64,000 nt of DNA from JAHEEL01 sp963836085 (GCA_963836085.1 CAWIHT010000014.1:248001-312000); one strand, 5' to 3'; positions 53,980 through 63,578 are shown, numbered from the stretch's first letter. Notes: a model not told the origin generated them from the letters alone. Translations and numbers: made by a program.

Positions 53980-55047
53980 TCAGGCCGATGCGACCTGAGC
54001 CTTGCCCACCTTCGCCTTGTAGAAGAGGTACGTGCCGATCCCGATGAACACCTGTGGGAAGTAGGTGAGCGCCCGCCACACCATGACCGCGGCCAGTGCA
54101 TCGTTGTTGACAGCGCCGAACCCCACCAGGATGCTGGTGATCACGGCATCGGTGGTTCCCAGGCCCCCGGGGGGCAGCGGGATGAACGTCGTGAGTCGCC
54201 CGAATGCGAAGGCAGCGAACGCCTCGAGGAACGTCACCGGTGCGTTCTCGGCGCCCTGGATGGCGAAGATCGCCGCCCAGAGGATCAGAAACTGCATGAA
54301 CTGTTGGAGATAGCTGGTTCCGGTGATCCTGAGCCAGCCTTGGCTGACCACGTCGACCGTTGATGACCGGAACTTCAGGACCTCGTCGACGACGCTGAAG
54401 GTGGGCTCCTTCTTGAACAGGCCGTACGCCCATCTGACAGCGCTGTCGCCCCATCGCCCGATCCTTCGGGCCGTATCCGGGCTCTTGAGAATCGCAGCGA
54501 CCAACAGGACCACAGCGACAATGGCGGCCAACCCAATGAGGGCAACGACGAACGCCATGCCCTGGGCCTGTCCGATGAGAACGAGCCCGACGGCGGCAAA
54601 GATCGGCAGGCTGAGAGTGACGAACGTGTTCCAGGCGCTGACGATCCCGATACCGGCCGTCGACTCCGCCGGACCGATCTTGTAGAAGTGAAGCATGGCG
54701 TACTGGACCGCGATGCCGAATGCGCCACCCAGCGGGATGACGTTGCTGATCATGAACGAAGTCTGACGGATGATGAACGCCGGCTTGTACTTGAGGCCCG
54801 GCAGCGCAGCCTGATACGGCCAGACGTAGGCGATCACGTTGAAGACGGTCATGAGGAACAAGATGCCGAGAGCCACGGCCGACATGGCCTGGATTGCTGC
54901 CCAGGCATCGTCGTAGTCGCCGAACTGCGGCAGCACGATGCCGAACACGAGCACCAGCACGATGATCGTGATGATCCCGCCGACGATGGTCTTGGTCTTG
55001 CTCGACTTCTGCGGAGCAGGAGGCGCTGCTGGTTGCTCGGTCGTCAT
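53980..55047 (-). CDS. YbhN/LPG-synthase-TM-like membrane protein
   Basis: A 355-residue protein with a Pro/Ala N-terminus and eight predicted membrane helices, of the UPF0104 flippase-like family. Marks are PYQAALPG near the third helix, MISNVIPLGGAFGIAVQY and FIPLPPGGLGTTDAVI. TACACT at 55055-55060 lies 7 bases before ATG 55047. Lipid substrate unknown. The longer frame to 55503 runs through a repeat and is rejected. Confidence 0.82.
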   Translation of the reverse strand: MTTEQPAAPPAPQKSSKTKTIVGGIITIIVLVLVFGIVLPQFGDYDDAWAAIQAMSAVALGILFLMTVFNVIAYVWPYQAALPGLKYKPAFIIRQTSFMISNVIPLGGAFGIAVQYAMLHFYKIGPAESTAGIGIVSAWNTFVTLSLPIFAAVGLVLIGQAQGMAFVVALIGLAAIVAVVLLVAAILKSPDTARRIGRWGDSAVRWAYGLFKKEPTFSVVDEVLKFRSSTVDVVSQGWLRITGTSYLQQFMQFLILWAAIFAIQGAENAPVTFLEAFAAFAFGRLTTFIPLPPGGLGTTDAVITSILVGFGAVNNDALAAVMVWRALTYFPQVFIGIGTYLFYKAKVGKAQVASA

Positions 55048-55101
55048 GCCGGCGAGTGTAGCCCTGGACGTCTCCCCTTCAGGGGGGAAGGCGAAGACAC
55101 T

Positions 55102-55284
55102 CTTCGTCTCCCCCGCCACCAGGTGGGGGAGACGCGATCGAGCGACTGCTCGATCGCAGAGGGGCCACCTCACCACACGGCAGGCCTCATCTTGGCGGTT
55201 CGATCTCCCAGAGCCCCCTCCGCTGCGCTCCGGCCTGGCGGCCGGTGCTCGCGCCTCCCCCACTTCGTAGGAGAGGCGAGGAGT
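55102..55284. repeat. Family B repeat, copy 2 (inverted relative to copy 1)
   Basis: Reverse complement of the element at 29053-29230: CGTCTCCCCC...GGGGGAGACG, the GCGATCGAGC/GCTCGATCGC hairpin, the core with CTCCGGCCTGGCGGCCGG, and the end GCGCCTCCCC...GGAGAGGCG. No gene in it. Confidence 0.75.
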
Positions 55285-55291
55285 CGGACCT

Positions 55292-56182
55292 CTAGCTGCC
55301 GACTTCGATCCCGGACATCTTCTCCAGGGCTTTGACCAAGGCGTGGTTGCCTTCTGCGCCGAGGCCTTCGTTCTGGAGGGCCCGGTAGAGCTGGAAGACG
55401 AGGGCCGTCCCGGGGATCGGGGTTCCCGCAGCGTCTGCCGCCTCGAGAGCGAGACGCAGGTCCTTCTGCTGGAGATCGATGGTGAAACCGGGCCGCCAAT
55501 CACGTTCGATCATCTGCGGACCGCGGTTCGCGAGCATCCACGAACCCGCGGCGCCACCCTTGACGGCGTCGAGCGTTGCCGAGAGGTCGAGACCGGCCGC
55601 CTGAGCGAACAGGAGCGCCTCGGACACCGCGAGTTGGTTCACCACGACGAGGATCTGATTGACGATCTTCACCTGCTGGCCGGCGCCGACCGGTCCTACG
55701 TGGGTGATCGTCGTCCCGAACGCCTCCATGGCTGATGTCGCACGGGCGACGTCCTCGTCCGATCCGCCGACCATGATCGAGAGCGTGCCCTTCGCCGCAC
55801 CTTCGGAGCCGCCACTCACGGGGGCGTCGATCCACGCGCCACCGAGAACCCGAACTTCTTCTGCAAATTCGACGGTTGCACCCGGGCTGATCGTCGAATG
55901 ATCGACGACCAGCGATCCCTCGGAAATCCCTGCAAGCAGACCGTCTTCGCCATGAAGAACAGCGTCGACATCAGGCGTGTCCGAAACGCAGATCATCACA
56001 ACCGAGCAGCGCCTGGCCACGTCGGCGGGCGAGTCCCCCGCCATGGCTCCGACCCCGACCAGCGGCTGCATCTTGGATCCAGTCCGATTCCACACCACAA
56101 CGGTATGGCCCTTCTCTACGAGGTTCCTCGCCATTCCGGACCCCATGATCCCAAGCCCGACGAACCCGATCTGCTCCGACAT
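55292..56182 (-). CDS. 3-hydroxyisobutyrate dehydrogenase-family oxidoreductase
   Basis: A 296-residue beta-hydroxyacid dehydrogenase. The Rossmann motif is GFVGLGIMGSGMARNL, the catalytic-site segments are DAPVSGGSEGAAKGTLSIMVGG and the Lys in GAGQQVKIVNQIL. Close relatives reduce tartronate, succinic or methylmalonate semialdehydes. ATG 56182 has GGAGG upstream. Confidence 0.88.
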   Translation of the reverse strand: MSEQIGFVGLGIMGSGMARNLVEKGHTVVVWNRTGSKMQPLVGVGAMAGDSPADVARRCSVVMICVSDTPDVDAVLHGEDGLLAGISEGSLVVDHSTISPGATVEFAEEVRVLGGAWIDAPVSGGSEGAAKGTLSIMVGGSDEDVARATSAMEAFGTTITHVGPVGAGQQVKIVNQILVVVNQLAVSEALLFAQAAGLDLSATLDAVKGGAAGSWMLANRGPQMIERDWRPGFTIDLQQKDLRLALEAADAAGTPIPGTALVFQLYRALQNEGLGAEGNHALVKALEKMSGIEVGS

Positions 56183-56323
56183 CCACAGCCTCCGTATCTG
56201 GTGGCTCTCGACGGTACTCACTCCCGGGGCACCAAATGCGCTGGTTCGGCCTGCTCCACCATCACAATGGCGCCGCATCCGCCGTGACAGATCGACGGCG
56301 GGCGACGCCCGATAGGAGATTCC

Positions 56324-57455
56324 ATGTCGAAGGACAGCACAAGGCCGGTCATGCGAATTCAGTTGACCGGGAAGTCGATCTGGCAGGTCATCGGCGCCGT
56401 GCTGCTCACCCTCGGTCTGCTCTGGGCCATGGGGCAGATGCGCAGCCTGCTGTGGATGCTCATCCTGTCGTTCTTCTTCAGCCTCGCGCTCCAACCGGGC
56501 GTGAACTGGTGCGTCCAGCGTTTCGGGTGGCGCCGGGGATCGGCCGTGGGCGCGATCTACGGAATCGGCTTCCTCGGTGGCGGGCTCATGATCCTCATCC
56601 TCATTCCCGCAATCGCAGAACTCGCCCAGACCATCGGCGAGAGCGGCAGCGAATGGATCGCCAACGGAAGCGCATGGTTGTCGGATACGTTCGGCGTCGA
56701 GTTCCCGTCTCCCGGTACCGGAGATGACGTAGCCCAGAGCACCAGTCAGATCGTCGAGGACTGGGCGAAGGGAGCGATCGGCAACCTGGTCGGCATCGCG
56801 ACCATCCGGCGTCGCGTTCATTTTCAACGTCGCGACGATTGCGATGTTCACGTTCTACTTCACCGCAGACGCCCCGCGATTTCAGCGGACCGTACTCTCG
56901 CACATGAGTCCCGATTCGCAGCAGCGGGTTGGCTGGACGTGGGATGAGGCGATTAAGCAGACAGGCGGTTACTTCTACTCCCGCACGCTGCTCATGCTCA
57001 TCAACAGCACCGGGTTCTTCTTCACCATGGTCCTGGTTGGCATGCCGGTGTCGATCGCCCTGCCGCTCGCGGCCTTCGGCGGATTCGTATCGGTGTTCAT
57101 CCCGGCGATCGGCACCTACATCGGAGCCGCCATCCCCATCCTGCTCACGCTAGCGATCCAGGGATGGGGCGCCGCCCTCGTGGTGCTCGGGTATGCGCTC
57201 GTCTATCAGCAGATCGAGAACTACTGGCTGAGCCCGGCTATCAGTTCCAAGACCATGGCCCTCAATGGGGCGGTCGCATTCGGAGCGGCGCTCGCGGGTG
57301 GTGCCATCGCCGGCCCGATGGGTGCATTCATGGCGCTGCCGGTGGCGGCGCTCGTCATGTCGTTCGCTTCGAACTTCACGAAGAGCTACGACGTCGTCTA
57401 CCACAGCCCGAACGACGACAGCCCGGCAGACGAGTGGTCCGAGGCATCAACCTAG
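56324..57455 (+). pseudogene. AI-2E-family permease with one frameshift
   Basis: ATG 56324 follows AGGAG. The first frame (to about 56800) has helices with LLWMLILSFFFSLALQPGVNW and GFLGGGLMILILIP; the second frame (from about 56810 to 57455) continues TFYFTADAPRFQR, FIPAIGTYIGAAIPI, and LVYQQIENYWLSPAI. One extra base or two missing near 56795-56810 restores a continuous protein of about 376 residues. Either a recent mutation or a sequence error. UPF0118-family proteins are membrane transporters of uncertain substrate. Confidence 0.7.
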
Positions 57456-57554
57456 ATCGAGCAGCAGCCACCAAGCAGCGGCACGCGGTTCTGACGTCCG
57501 GAATCGGCGCAGCACCGAATGTGTTACAAGTACCCGACACCATGAGGAGATGCC

Positions 57555-58523
57555 GTGCCTGCTGTGACCGTCGACGACACGCTCGTCCTACCCCGAATCG
57601 ATTCCGGCGCTCCCGATTCGACCGATCGTCCCGTGCGATCCGTGACGACGGGACCGACCGGTTTCGAAGGCGAGGGATTCCCGGTGCGTCGCGCGTTTGG
57701 TGGCGTTGACCTGGCTGATCTCGACCCGTTCATCCACCTCGACCAGATGGGTGAGGTCGAGTATGCGCCGGGTGAGCCGAAGGGCACGTCGTGGCACCCC
57801 CACCGGGGCTTCGAAACCGTCACCTACATGATCGACGGCACGATGGAGCATCAGGACTCGCACGGCGGCGGAGGGGTCATCACCAACGGGGACACGCAGT
57901 GGATGACCGCCGGCTCTGGGATTCTCCACATCGAGGCGCCTCCCGAGAAATTGGTCGTCAGCGGAGGACTGTTCCATGGTTTCCAACTGTGGGTGAATCT
58001 CCCGCGAGCCGACAAGTTCCTTGCGCCGCGATATCAGGACCTCAGCGCCGAGCGGGTCACGCTGCTCACCACCCGGGACGGGGGAGCATTGGTGCGCCTC
58101 ATCGCAGGAGACCTCGCCGGCCATCGTGGCCCTGGAGCCACGCACACGCCGATGACGATGTTTCACGCGACCTTGAGCCCCGGCGCTCGTCTCGAGGTTC
58201 CCTGGCGTCACGACTTCAACGCGCTCGCGTATGTGCTGAACGGCCGCGGTTCTTTCGGCGCGGAGCAGCGGCCGGCCGAGCCGGGGAATCTTGCGGTCTT
58301 CGGTGCTGGAGAGAGCGTGACGATCAGCGCCAGCGAGATACAGGAGTCGCGGAGCGCCGACATGGATGTGCTCGTGCTCGGCGGATTGCCGATCAGGGAA
58401 CCGATTGCCTGGGCAGGTCCGTTCGTGATGAACACGCAAGCTGAACTGGTGACTGCATACGAGGACTATCAGGCCGGCCGCCTCGGCCAGATCCCACACC
58501 GTGGGATCGGAGGATTCGCCTAG
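57555..58523 (+). CDS. Pirin-family protein
   Basis: A 322-residue bicupin. The metal-site motif HPHRGFETVTYMIDGTMEHQDSHG and TAGSGILHIEAPP define the N-terminal cupin; FQLWVNLP and a second cupin follow. The start is GTG 57555 after GAGGAG. Pirins are oxygenases or regulators; this one's role is open. Confidence 0.88.
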   Translation: MPAVTVDDTLVLPRIDSGAPDSTDRPVRSVTTGPTGFEGEGFPVRRAFGGVDLADLDPFIHLDQMGEVEYAPGEPKGTSWHPHRGFETVTYMIDGTMEHQDSHGGGGVITNGDTQWMTAGSGILHIEAPPEKLVVSGGLFHGFQLWVNLPRADKFLAPRYQDLSAERVTLLTTRDGGALVRLIAGDLAGHRGPGATHTPMTMFHATLSPGARLEVPWRHDFNALAYVLNGRGSFGAEQRPAEPGNLAVFGAGESVTISASEIQESRSADMDVLVLGGLPIREPIAWAGPFVMNTQAELVTAYEDYQAGRLGQIPHRGIGGFA

Positions 58524-58714
58524 ACGGAACTCGTGGTCGGGTCGGATTCGGCCGAGATCTCAGCGGCCATGCGTTCGATGCGGGCACGGATCTGGTCTGC
58601 TTGCGAGGAGTCTTCCTCGACTTCTTTCGACGTCAAGCCGCGGAGACGACCGACGGTCCGTTCCTGATACCGCGCGGCATCCTCATCGTGCTTCTTGGAC
58701 CAGAACGCCCGCAT
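58520..58714 (-). CDS. Small charged helical protein, copy 1
   Basis: A 64-residue protein, largely charged helix (YQERTVGRLRGL and QIRARIERMAAEIS). GAAGGAG stands 6 bases before ATG 58714, a strong ribosome site that supports translation. It resembles the protein at 58913-59101 and tail-overlaps the pirin gene by 4 bases. Function unknown. Confidence 0.65.
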   Translation of the reverse strand: MRAFWSKKHDEDAARYQERTVGRLRGLTSKEVEEDSSQADQIRARIERMAAEISAESDPTTSSV

Positions 58715-58912
58715 TCCCCACTCCTTCGAATCCCCAGCTGACGGGCATCCCGTGCACCGACCCCCACGGTCGGCAGGATCGCTCCGTCTCATGTAGGTGT
58801 CAGTATCCACGGCGCGCCGGCATCGCGTGAGACACAAGTCACGGGGTGCTCAAGGGACTAGTCCCCCAGAGGCTGGACCATTGGCGCGGCGGTCCAAGGA
58901 CGGTGGGGTGGT

Positions 58913-59101
58913 CTACGCGGAGGTGTGAGCGAGCGCATCGTTCCGCCTGGCGTAACGGTCCATGTGCTCGAGACGTTCGCGGACTCGAGCGGGATCGGCT
59001 CCGTCGAGAGCCCTCGTGCGCTCAGCCATCGTGCGCAGGCGGTCGGCCGTGCGCTCGAGATAGCCATCGTCCGCCTTGCTGCCCATCGTCAGGAATGTCA
59101 T
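58913..59101 (-). CDS. Small charged helical protein, copy 2
   Basis: A 62-residue helical protein (YLERTADRLRTM, ARVRERLEHMDRYARR) with shared ERT, RLR and R-R-E-M positions to the one at 58520. ATG 59101 is used; a longer frame reaches 59182. A GGGGG run lies upstream but the ribosome site is weak. Confidence 0.5.
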   Translation of the reverse strand: MTFLTMGSKADDGYLERTADRLRTMAERTRALDGADPARVRERLEHMDRYARRNDALAHTSA

Positions 59102-59405
59102 CGGTATACCCCCGAAGTACGGTCCGACTGCCACGACGTTGGCTCGTGAACTGCCGTGGCTGCCCCGCTTGCTCGGGTCCATCGGCTGAGAGTCGGACGG
59201 TTGCTCATCTCCCTTTGATCGGCATTTGGCCAGCTGAGTAGAGAACCAAACTCGTCGCCATCGGACGGACTAGCTACCCGCGGCGACTGGATGGCCGTCG
59301 GACGCTCGGCGGGTTCCGCTGACTCGCTCAGAGAACCCAGACTTCCGTGAGAGAATTCCTCTGAGACACCCGTTTCTTGTCGCCCCCGGGACGTACGGTG
59401 TCGGT
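59102..59405. other. Intergenic stretch
   Basis: Holds the TACGGT box (59394-59399) 6 bases before the next gene and, on the minus strand, a 36-codon frame (59098-59208) whose stop overlaps ATG 59101 as ATGA. Its ribosome site abuts the start codon, so I do not call it a gene. Nothing else recognised. Confidence 0.4.
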
Positions 59406-60671
59406 ATGTCCACGGCAGCGACACAGCTCTCCGAATCGACCGCTCGCTGGCTCGAGAACGTCGAACCCGGCGTTGAGTTGGCCGCCCGGCTGGCGGTCGT
59501 CGATGTGGCCTACTTGTCCGGCTACGACCGCATCGTCGTGCTTCAGGCGCACCAGCGGCTCGCCTCTCACTACGCCGCGCAGGTGTACCGGGACATGGCC
59601 TCGGTGAGCGCATCGTTCGTCATCGAGGACGGTGTCGATCTGCAGTCGGCGGACGAGTTCGCTGCTGCCGAGATCCGTGCAGCGTTGCGCCTCACCCGAC
59701 GGGCGGCCGATGCTGAGCTCTCCTTCGCTCTGGATCTCCAACGCCGCCTCCCTCAGGCCTTCCGATCGCTGGAGGACGGGCACATCGACGTCCGCCGAGC
59801 GAAGGTTTTCGACCGCTGCACGATCGACCTGCCGATCGCGACGGCCCGAACGATCGTCGATCTGGTTCTGCCGGATGCGCCGAACCTCACCACCGGCCAA
59901 CTCGGGGCCCGCCTCGATCGGCTCCGCATGGAGGTCGAACCGGAGGCCGCGCAGGATCGCTACGAGCATGCCGTGAACGACCGTCGCGTCGTCATGGAAC
60001 CGACGCCCGCCGGCACGGCCAACATCCACGCGTTCGATCTTCCGCCCGACCGTGCCTCGGCGCTGATGAAGCGCATCAACCGCAACGCCCGGAGCCTTCG
60101 CCGGGCAGGCGACCAGCGTTCGATGGACCAGCTCCGCAGCGACGTCCTCCTCGACCTCGGCACAGCCGGGCCGGCGGATTCGCCGCCCGAAGGAGCCGTC
60201 GATCTCCTCGTCGATCTCGAGACGCTGGTCGGGTTGAACGACGATCCCGGAGAGCTCGCCGGGTACGGGCCGGTGATTGCCGACGTCGCCCGCGAGATCG
60301 CGAAGCGACAGGATCGAGGCGAGTGGACCTACACCGTCACCGATCCGGCGACCGGCAGACCCCTGGTCACCGGAACGACGAAACGCAGGCCCACGGCGGC
60401 TCAGCGCCGCGAGGTGGTGGCACGGAACCGCACCTGCATCTTCATCGGGTGCCGGTTGCCCGCCCGCGAGTGCGACCTCGATCATCGGATCCCGTGGGCA
60501 CAAGGCGGGAAGACCAGGACGCAGGATCTCGGTCCATGTTGCAGACACGACCACCACATCCGCCACGCCGCCGGATGGTCCTACGAGATCCTTTCGGACG
60601 GCGACATTCTATGGAAGTCCGGTCTCGGCCACGTCTACCGGACGGGCAGTTCCACAGGCCTGCCGCCGTAG
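59406..60671 (+). CDS. DUF222-HNH endonuclease (13E12 family), intact
   Basis: A 421-residue protein. The DUF222 part has VAYLSGYDRIVVLQAHQRLASHYAAQVY and the helical RRAADAELSFALDLQRRLPQ. The HNH part near the C-terminus has CIFIGCRLPARECDLDHRIPWAQGGKT and CCRHDHHIRH. The family is common and multicopy in actinobacteria; its biological role is unclear. TACGGT at 59394-59399 lies 6 bases before the ATG. A decayed relative is at 8151-9288. Confidence 0.88.
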   Translation: MSTAATQLSESTARWLENVEPGVELAARLAVVDVAYLSGYDRIVVLQAHQRLASHYAAQVYRDMASVSASFVIEDGVDLQSADEFAAAEIRAALRLTRRAADAELSFALDLQRRLPQAFRSLEDGHIDVRRAKVFDRCTIDLPIATARTIVDLVLPDAPNLTTGQLGARLDRLRMEVEPEAAQDRYEHAVNDRRVVMEPTPAGTANIHAFDLPPDRASALMKRINRNARSLRRAGDQRSMDQLRSDVLLDLGTAGPADSPPEGAVDLLVDLETLVGLNDDPGELAGYGPVIADVAREIAKRQDRGEWTYTVTDPATGRPLVTGTTKRRPTAAQRREVVARNRTCIFIGCRLPARECDLDHRIPWAQGGKTRTQDLGPCCRHDHHIRHAAGWSYEILSDGDILWKSGLGHVYRTGSSTGLPP

Positions 60672-60743
60672 CCGGATGCGGGGCCGGTACGGCCCGGTTG
60701 ACAGGAAGCCCGCATTCCACCGACCTGGAGATCAACGGACCGG

Positions 60744-61250
60744 TCAGCCGGTCTGAAGCTCACGGCTGTAGACCGTGTCATTGGTGAAGAAGTTGTTCGT
60801 GGTGTCGCCCGAGCCGGCGAGTGCCCCGTAGGTGCCGGTCCCTCCCTCGATCTCCCACGCCCCGGCCTCTTGGGGAGTGTCGGATCCGACAAGGGCACTG
60901 GTGATCACTGTGTGCCACCTCATCGTGAACGTCCCAGACCCGTCGTCACACACGAAGTCCAGCACCGTGGCCCACTCGGCAACCTCGTCGTCGGCAAACG
61001 ACGTGTTGTTGAAGATGGACCCTGTCTCGTCAGCAGTGATGACGTCACCCTCGACGGACTCGAAGTGGTCGATCTCCATCAATCCACGCCCGCACACGAC
61101 GCCACCGTCAACGGCATCGCCCGATGCCGAAAACGGCATGGTCTGCCAGGCCCACACCACGGAAATCTCCACCGAGAGTGAATCCGAGGAAGAGCACCCG
61201 GCAACGCACGTCGCCAGTGCCGCGGCTACTACGAGGGTCCACCTACGCAT
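60744..61250 (-). CDS. Lipoprotein of unknown function
   Basis: A 168-residue exported protein. The signal peptide ends in VAGC (Cys19); a beta-rich acidic body follows with the segment GTGTYGALAGSGDTT, seen in some allene-oxide-cyclase-like or DUF3224-like beta-barrels. AGGAGGT lies 5 bases before ATG 61250. Not recognised further. Confidence 0.7.
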   Translation of the reverse strand: MRRWTLVVAAALATCVAGCSSSDSLSVEISVVWAWQTMPFSASGDAVDGGVVCGRGLMEIDHFESVEGDVITADETGSIFNNTSFADDEVAEWATVLDFVCDDGSGTFTMRWHTVITSALVGSDTPQEAGAWEIEGGTGTYGALAGSGDTTNNFFTNDTVYSRELQTG

Positions 61251-61272
61251 GACGCACCTCCTGTCTCTGGTC

Positions 61273-62115
61273 TCAGTAGCTCGGCGGTCCCGCGGCGATC
61301 CAGCGGGCGACCTCTTCGATCGTCTCGCCTTCGCCTGCAGGGCCGAAGTGAGCCCAGGTGACGCCGGCATCTGCGAAGTCCTTCAGTTGCTGCCGATCGG
61401 CGTCCTCATCGCCCGTTGGAACGATCGCGGCGCTCACCTCGTAGCCATCCATGCTCGGCCGATGCGACGCGACCTCCGCTACCACCTCGCGCACACCCTG
61501 CGGCGTGATGAGGGTCGGGCTCCCGTTGTCGTCGGCGAGCGGGTAGACGCCCTCGTAGCGTGCCGCCCGGCGGAACGGGCCCTTGTTCGGCCAGGTTCCG
61601 GCAACCCAGATCGGAATGCGCGGCTGCTGAAGCGGCCGGGGCATGAACGTGGTCTCTTTCACCTGGTAGTACGTGCCGTCATAGGAGAACGGCTCACCGG
61701 ACCACATGCCGACGATCACGTCGAGCGCCTCATCGAGACGCTCCGCCCGTTCCCGCACACCGGTCGGTTCGCCGAAGGTGCCGAACTCAGGTTCCGGCGG
61801 GACTCCGATGCCAACACCGAGGACGAGACGCCCCCCACTCAGGTGATCGAGCGTCGCCGTCTGGCGAGCCACCACCCACGGTCGGCGACGCGGCAGCGGC
61901 GTGACCATCGGACCGATCATGATGCGCTCGGTCGCCATCGCGACGGCGGTCAGGATCACCCACGGATCGCCAACGGGCATACCGTCGGAGATCACGATGT
62001 GATCCCACACCACGAATCCGTCCCATCCGGATCGCTCGGCGGTGGCTGCGAGTTCGGCGACCGCGGCGGCGTCGGCATACGGGCCGAAGTTGGGGATGTT
62101 GAACGTGAACCTCAT
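61273..62115 (-). CDS. LLM-class oxidoreductase (probably F420-dependent)
   Basis: A 280-residue TIM-barrel flavin/F420 enzyme. The N-terminus FNIPNFGPYADAAAVAELAATAERSGWDGFVVWDHI, the strand GPMVTPLPRRRPWVVARQTATLDHLSGGRLVLGVGIG and the WVAGTWPNKGPFRRAARY segment fit the F420-dependent glucose-6-phosphate dehydrogenase/LLM group. TAGGGT at 62123-62128 lies 7 bases before the ATG. Substrate unknown. Confidence 0.88.
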   Translation of the reverse strand: MRFTFNIPNFGPYADAAAVAELAATAERSGWDGFVVWDHIVISDGMPVGDPWVILTAVAMATERIMIGPMVTPLPRRRPWVVARQTATLDHLSGGRLVLGVGIGVPPEPEFGTFGEPTGVRERAERLDEALDVIVGMWSGEPFSYDGTYYQVKETTFMPRPLQQPRIPIWVAGTWPNKGPFRRAARYEGVYPLADDNGSPTLITPQGVREVVAEVASHRPSMDGYEVSAAIVPTGDEDADRQQLKDFADAGVTWAHFGPAGEGETIEEVARWIAAGPPSY

Positions 62116-62249
62116 GCGGCGAACCCTAGCGAGAGCACCTCGTCGCCCCCTGATGCGGGCTGCATTCGACTTGGTACGATATGCCGGTCTTCAGAGTCTG
62201 GCGCGCTCCAACGAGCGCCGCCCGTGCCCGAACGAAAGCGAGAGCCACC

Positions 62250-63578
62250 ATGACCGAGTTCTTCCCAGACGTTCAGCCGATCCGCTACGAGGGACCGGAC
62301 GCTCAGAACGACCTGGCGTATCGCTACTACGACCCTGCGCGCATCGTGCTCGGCAAGCGCATGGACGAGCAACTCCGCATCGCCGTCTGCTACTGGCACA
62401 CGTTCAACTGGCCAGGTGCCGACGTGTTCGGCGCAGGGACGTTCGACCGCCCCTGGCTCGACGGTTCGATGGACCCGATGGCCGCCGCCCGCATGAAGAT
62501 GGATGCAGCATTCGAGTTCTTCGCAAAGCTCGGCACACCGTTCTGGACGTTCCACGATCTCGACATCGCACCCGAGGGCGCCACGTTCGCCGAGACGCAG
62601 CAGAACGTGAAGACGATGGTCGCCTACGCCGAGGAGAAGATGGCCGAGACCGGCGTCAAGCTCCTGTGGGGCACCGCGAACCTGTTCAGCCACCCGCGCT
62701 ACGCCGCAGGCGCAGCAACGAACCCGAACCCCGAGGTGTTCTCCTATGCCGCAGCGCAGGTCAAGAACGCCATCGACGCCACCCACCAGTTGGGCGGCGC
62801 CAACTACGTGCTGTGGGGCGGCCGCGAGGGCTACGAGACGCTCCTCAACACGAAGCTGAGCAAGGAGACCGACCAACTCGCCCGCTTCCTGCACATGGTC
62901 GTCGACTACAAGAAGTCGACCGGTTTCGAAGGCAAGCTGCTCCTCGAACCGAAGCCGCAAGAGCCGACCAAGCACCAGTACGACTACGACAGCTCAACGG
63001 TGCACGGATTCCTCGAGCGCTACGACCTGCTCGGCGAGTACTTCGTCAACATCGAGGCCAACCACGCGACCCTGGCGGGCCACAGCTTCCACCACGAGAT
63101 CGCGTACGCCGTGGCAAACAACATCTTCGGCAGCATCGACGCCAACCGCGGCGACCCGCAGAACGGCTGGGACACCGACCAGTTCCCGAACTCGGTCGAA
63201 GACGTGACCCTGGCGATGTACGAGATCCTCCAGGCCGGTGGCCTCACCAGCGGCGGTTTCAACTTCGACACGAAGCTGCGCCGTCAGAGCATGTCTCGCG
63301 ACGACCTGTTCCACGGCCACATCGGGGGCATCGACACCCTCGCCTACTCGCTGCTGGTTGCGGCGAAACTGGTCGAGGACGGTGCGCTCAAGGCTGCCCA
63401 GGATGCCCGCTACGCGGGATGGGACTCTGCCCTCGGCGCCGCCATCACGGACGGCACCGCAGACCTCGCCTCGCTCGAGGCGAAGGTCGTCGCAGGCGAA
63501 ATCGACCCGAGCGCGGTCTCCGGTCGCCAGGAGCAACTCGAGAACCTGATCAACCGGACGATCTGGAGCGCTTCCTAG
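62250..63578 (+). CDS. xylA: Xylose isomerase
   Basis: A 442-residue XylA of the long (class II) type. Catalytic and metal motifs are FWTFHDLDIAPEG, LWGTANLFSHPRY, VLWGGREGYETLLNT, LLEPKPQEPTKHQYDYD, EANHATLAGHSFHHE and GGFNFDTKLRRQS. It isomerises xylose to xylulose; xylB converges on it, and their stops share CTAG at 63575-63578. ATG 62250 is used; a longer frame to 62181 is not supported. Confidence 0.95.
   Translation: MTEFFPDVQPIRYEGPDAQNDLAYRYYDPARIVLGKRMDEQLRIAVCYWHTFNWPGADVFGAGTFDRPWLDGSMDPMAAARMKMDAAFEFFAKLGTPFWTFHDLDIAPEGATFAETQQNVKTMVAYAEEKMAETGVKLLWGTANLFSHPRYAAGAATNPNPEVFSYAAAQVKNAIDATHQLGGANYVLWGGREGYETLLNTKLSKETDQLARFLHMVVDYKKSTGFEGKLLLEPKPQEPTKHQYDYDSSTVHGFLERYDLLGEYFVNIEANHATLAGHSFHHEIAYAVANNIFGSIDANRGDPQNGWDTDQFPNSVEDVTLAMYEILQAGGLTSGGFNFDTKLRRQSMSRDDLFHGHIGGIDTLAYSLLVAAKLVEDGALKAAQDARYAGWDSALGAAITDGTADLASLEAKVVAGEIDPSAVSGRQEQLENLINRTIWSAS

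Noticed and set aside
58720..58745. TTCGAATCC resembling a tRNA T-loop
   Set aside because: No acceptor, D or anticodon arms around it, and it covers the ribosome site of a small gene.
59098..59208. 36-codon minus-strand frame overlapping the start of small protein copy 2
   Set aside because: The ribosome site touches the start codon and the sequence has no family signs.
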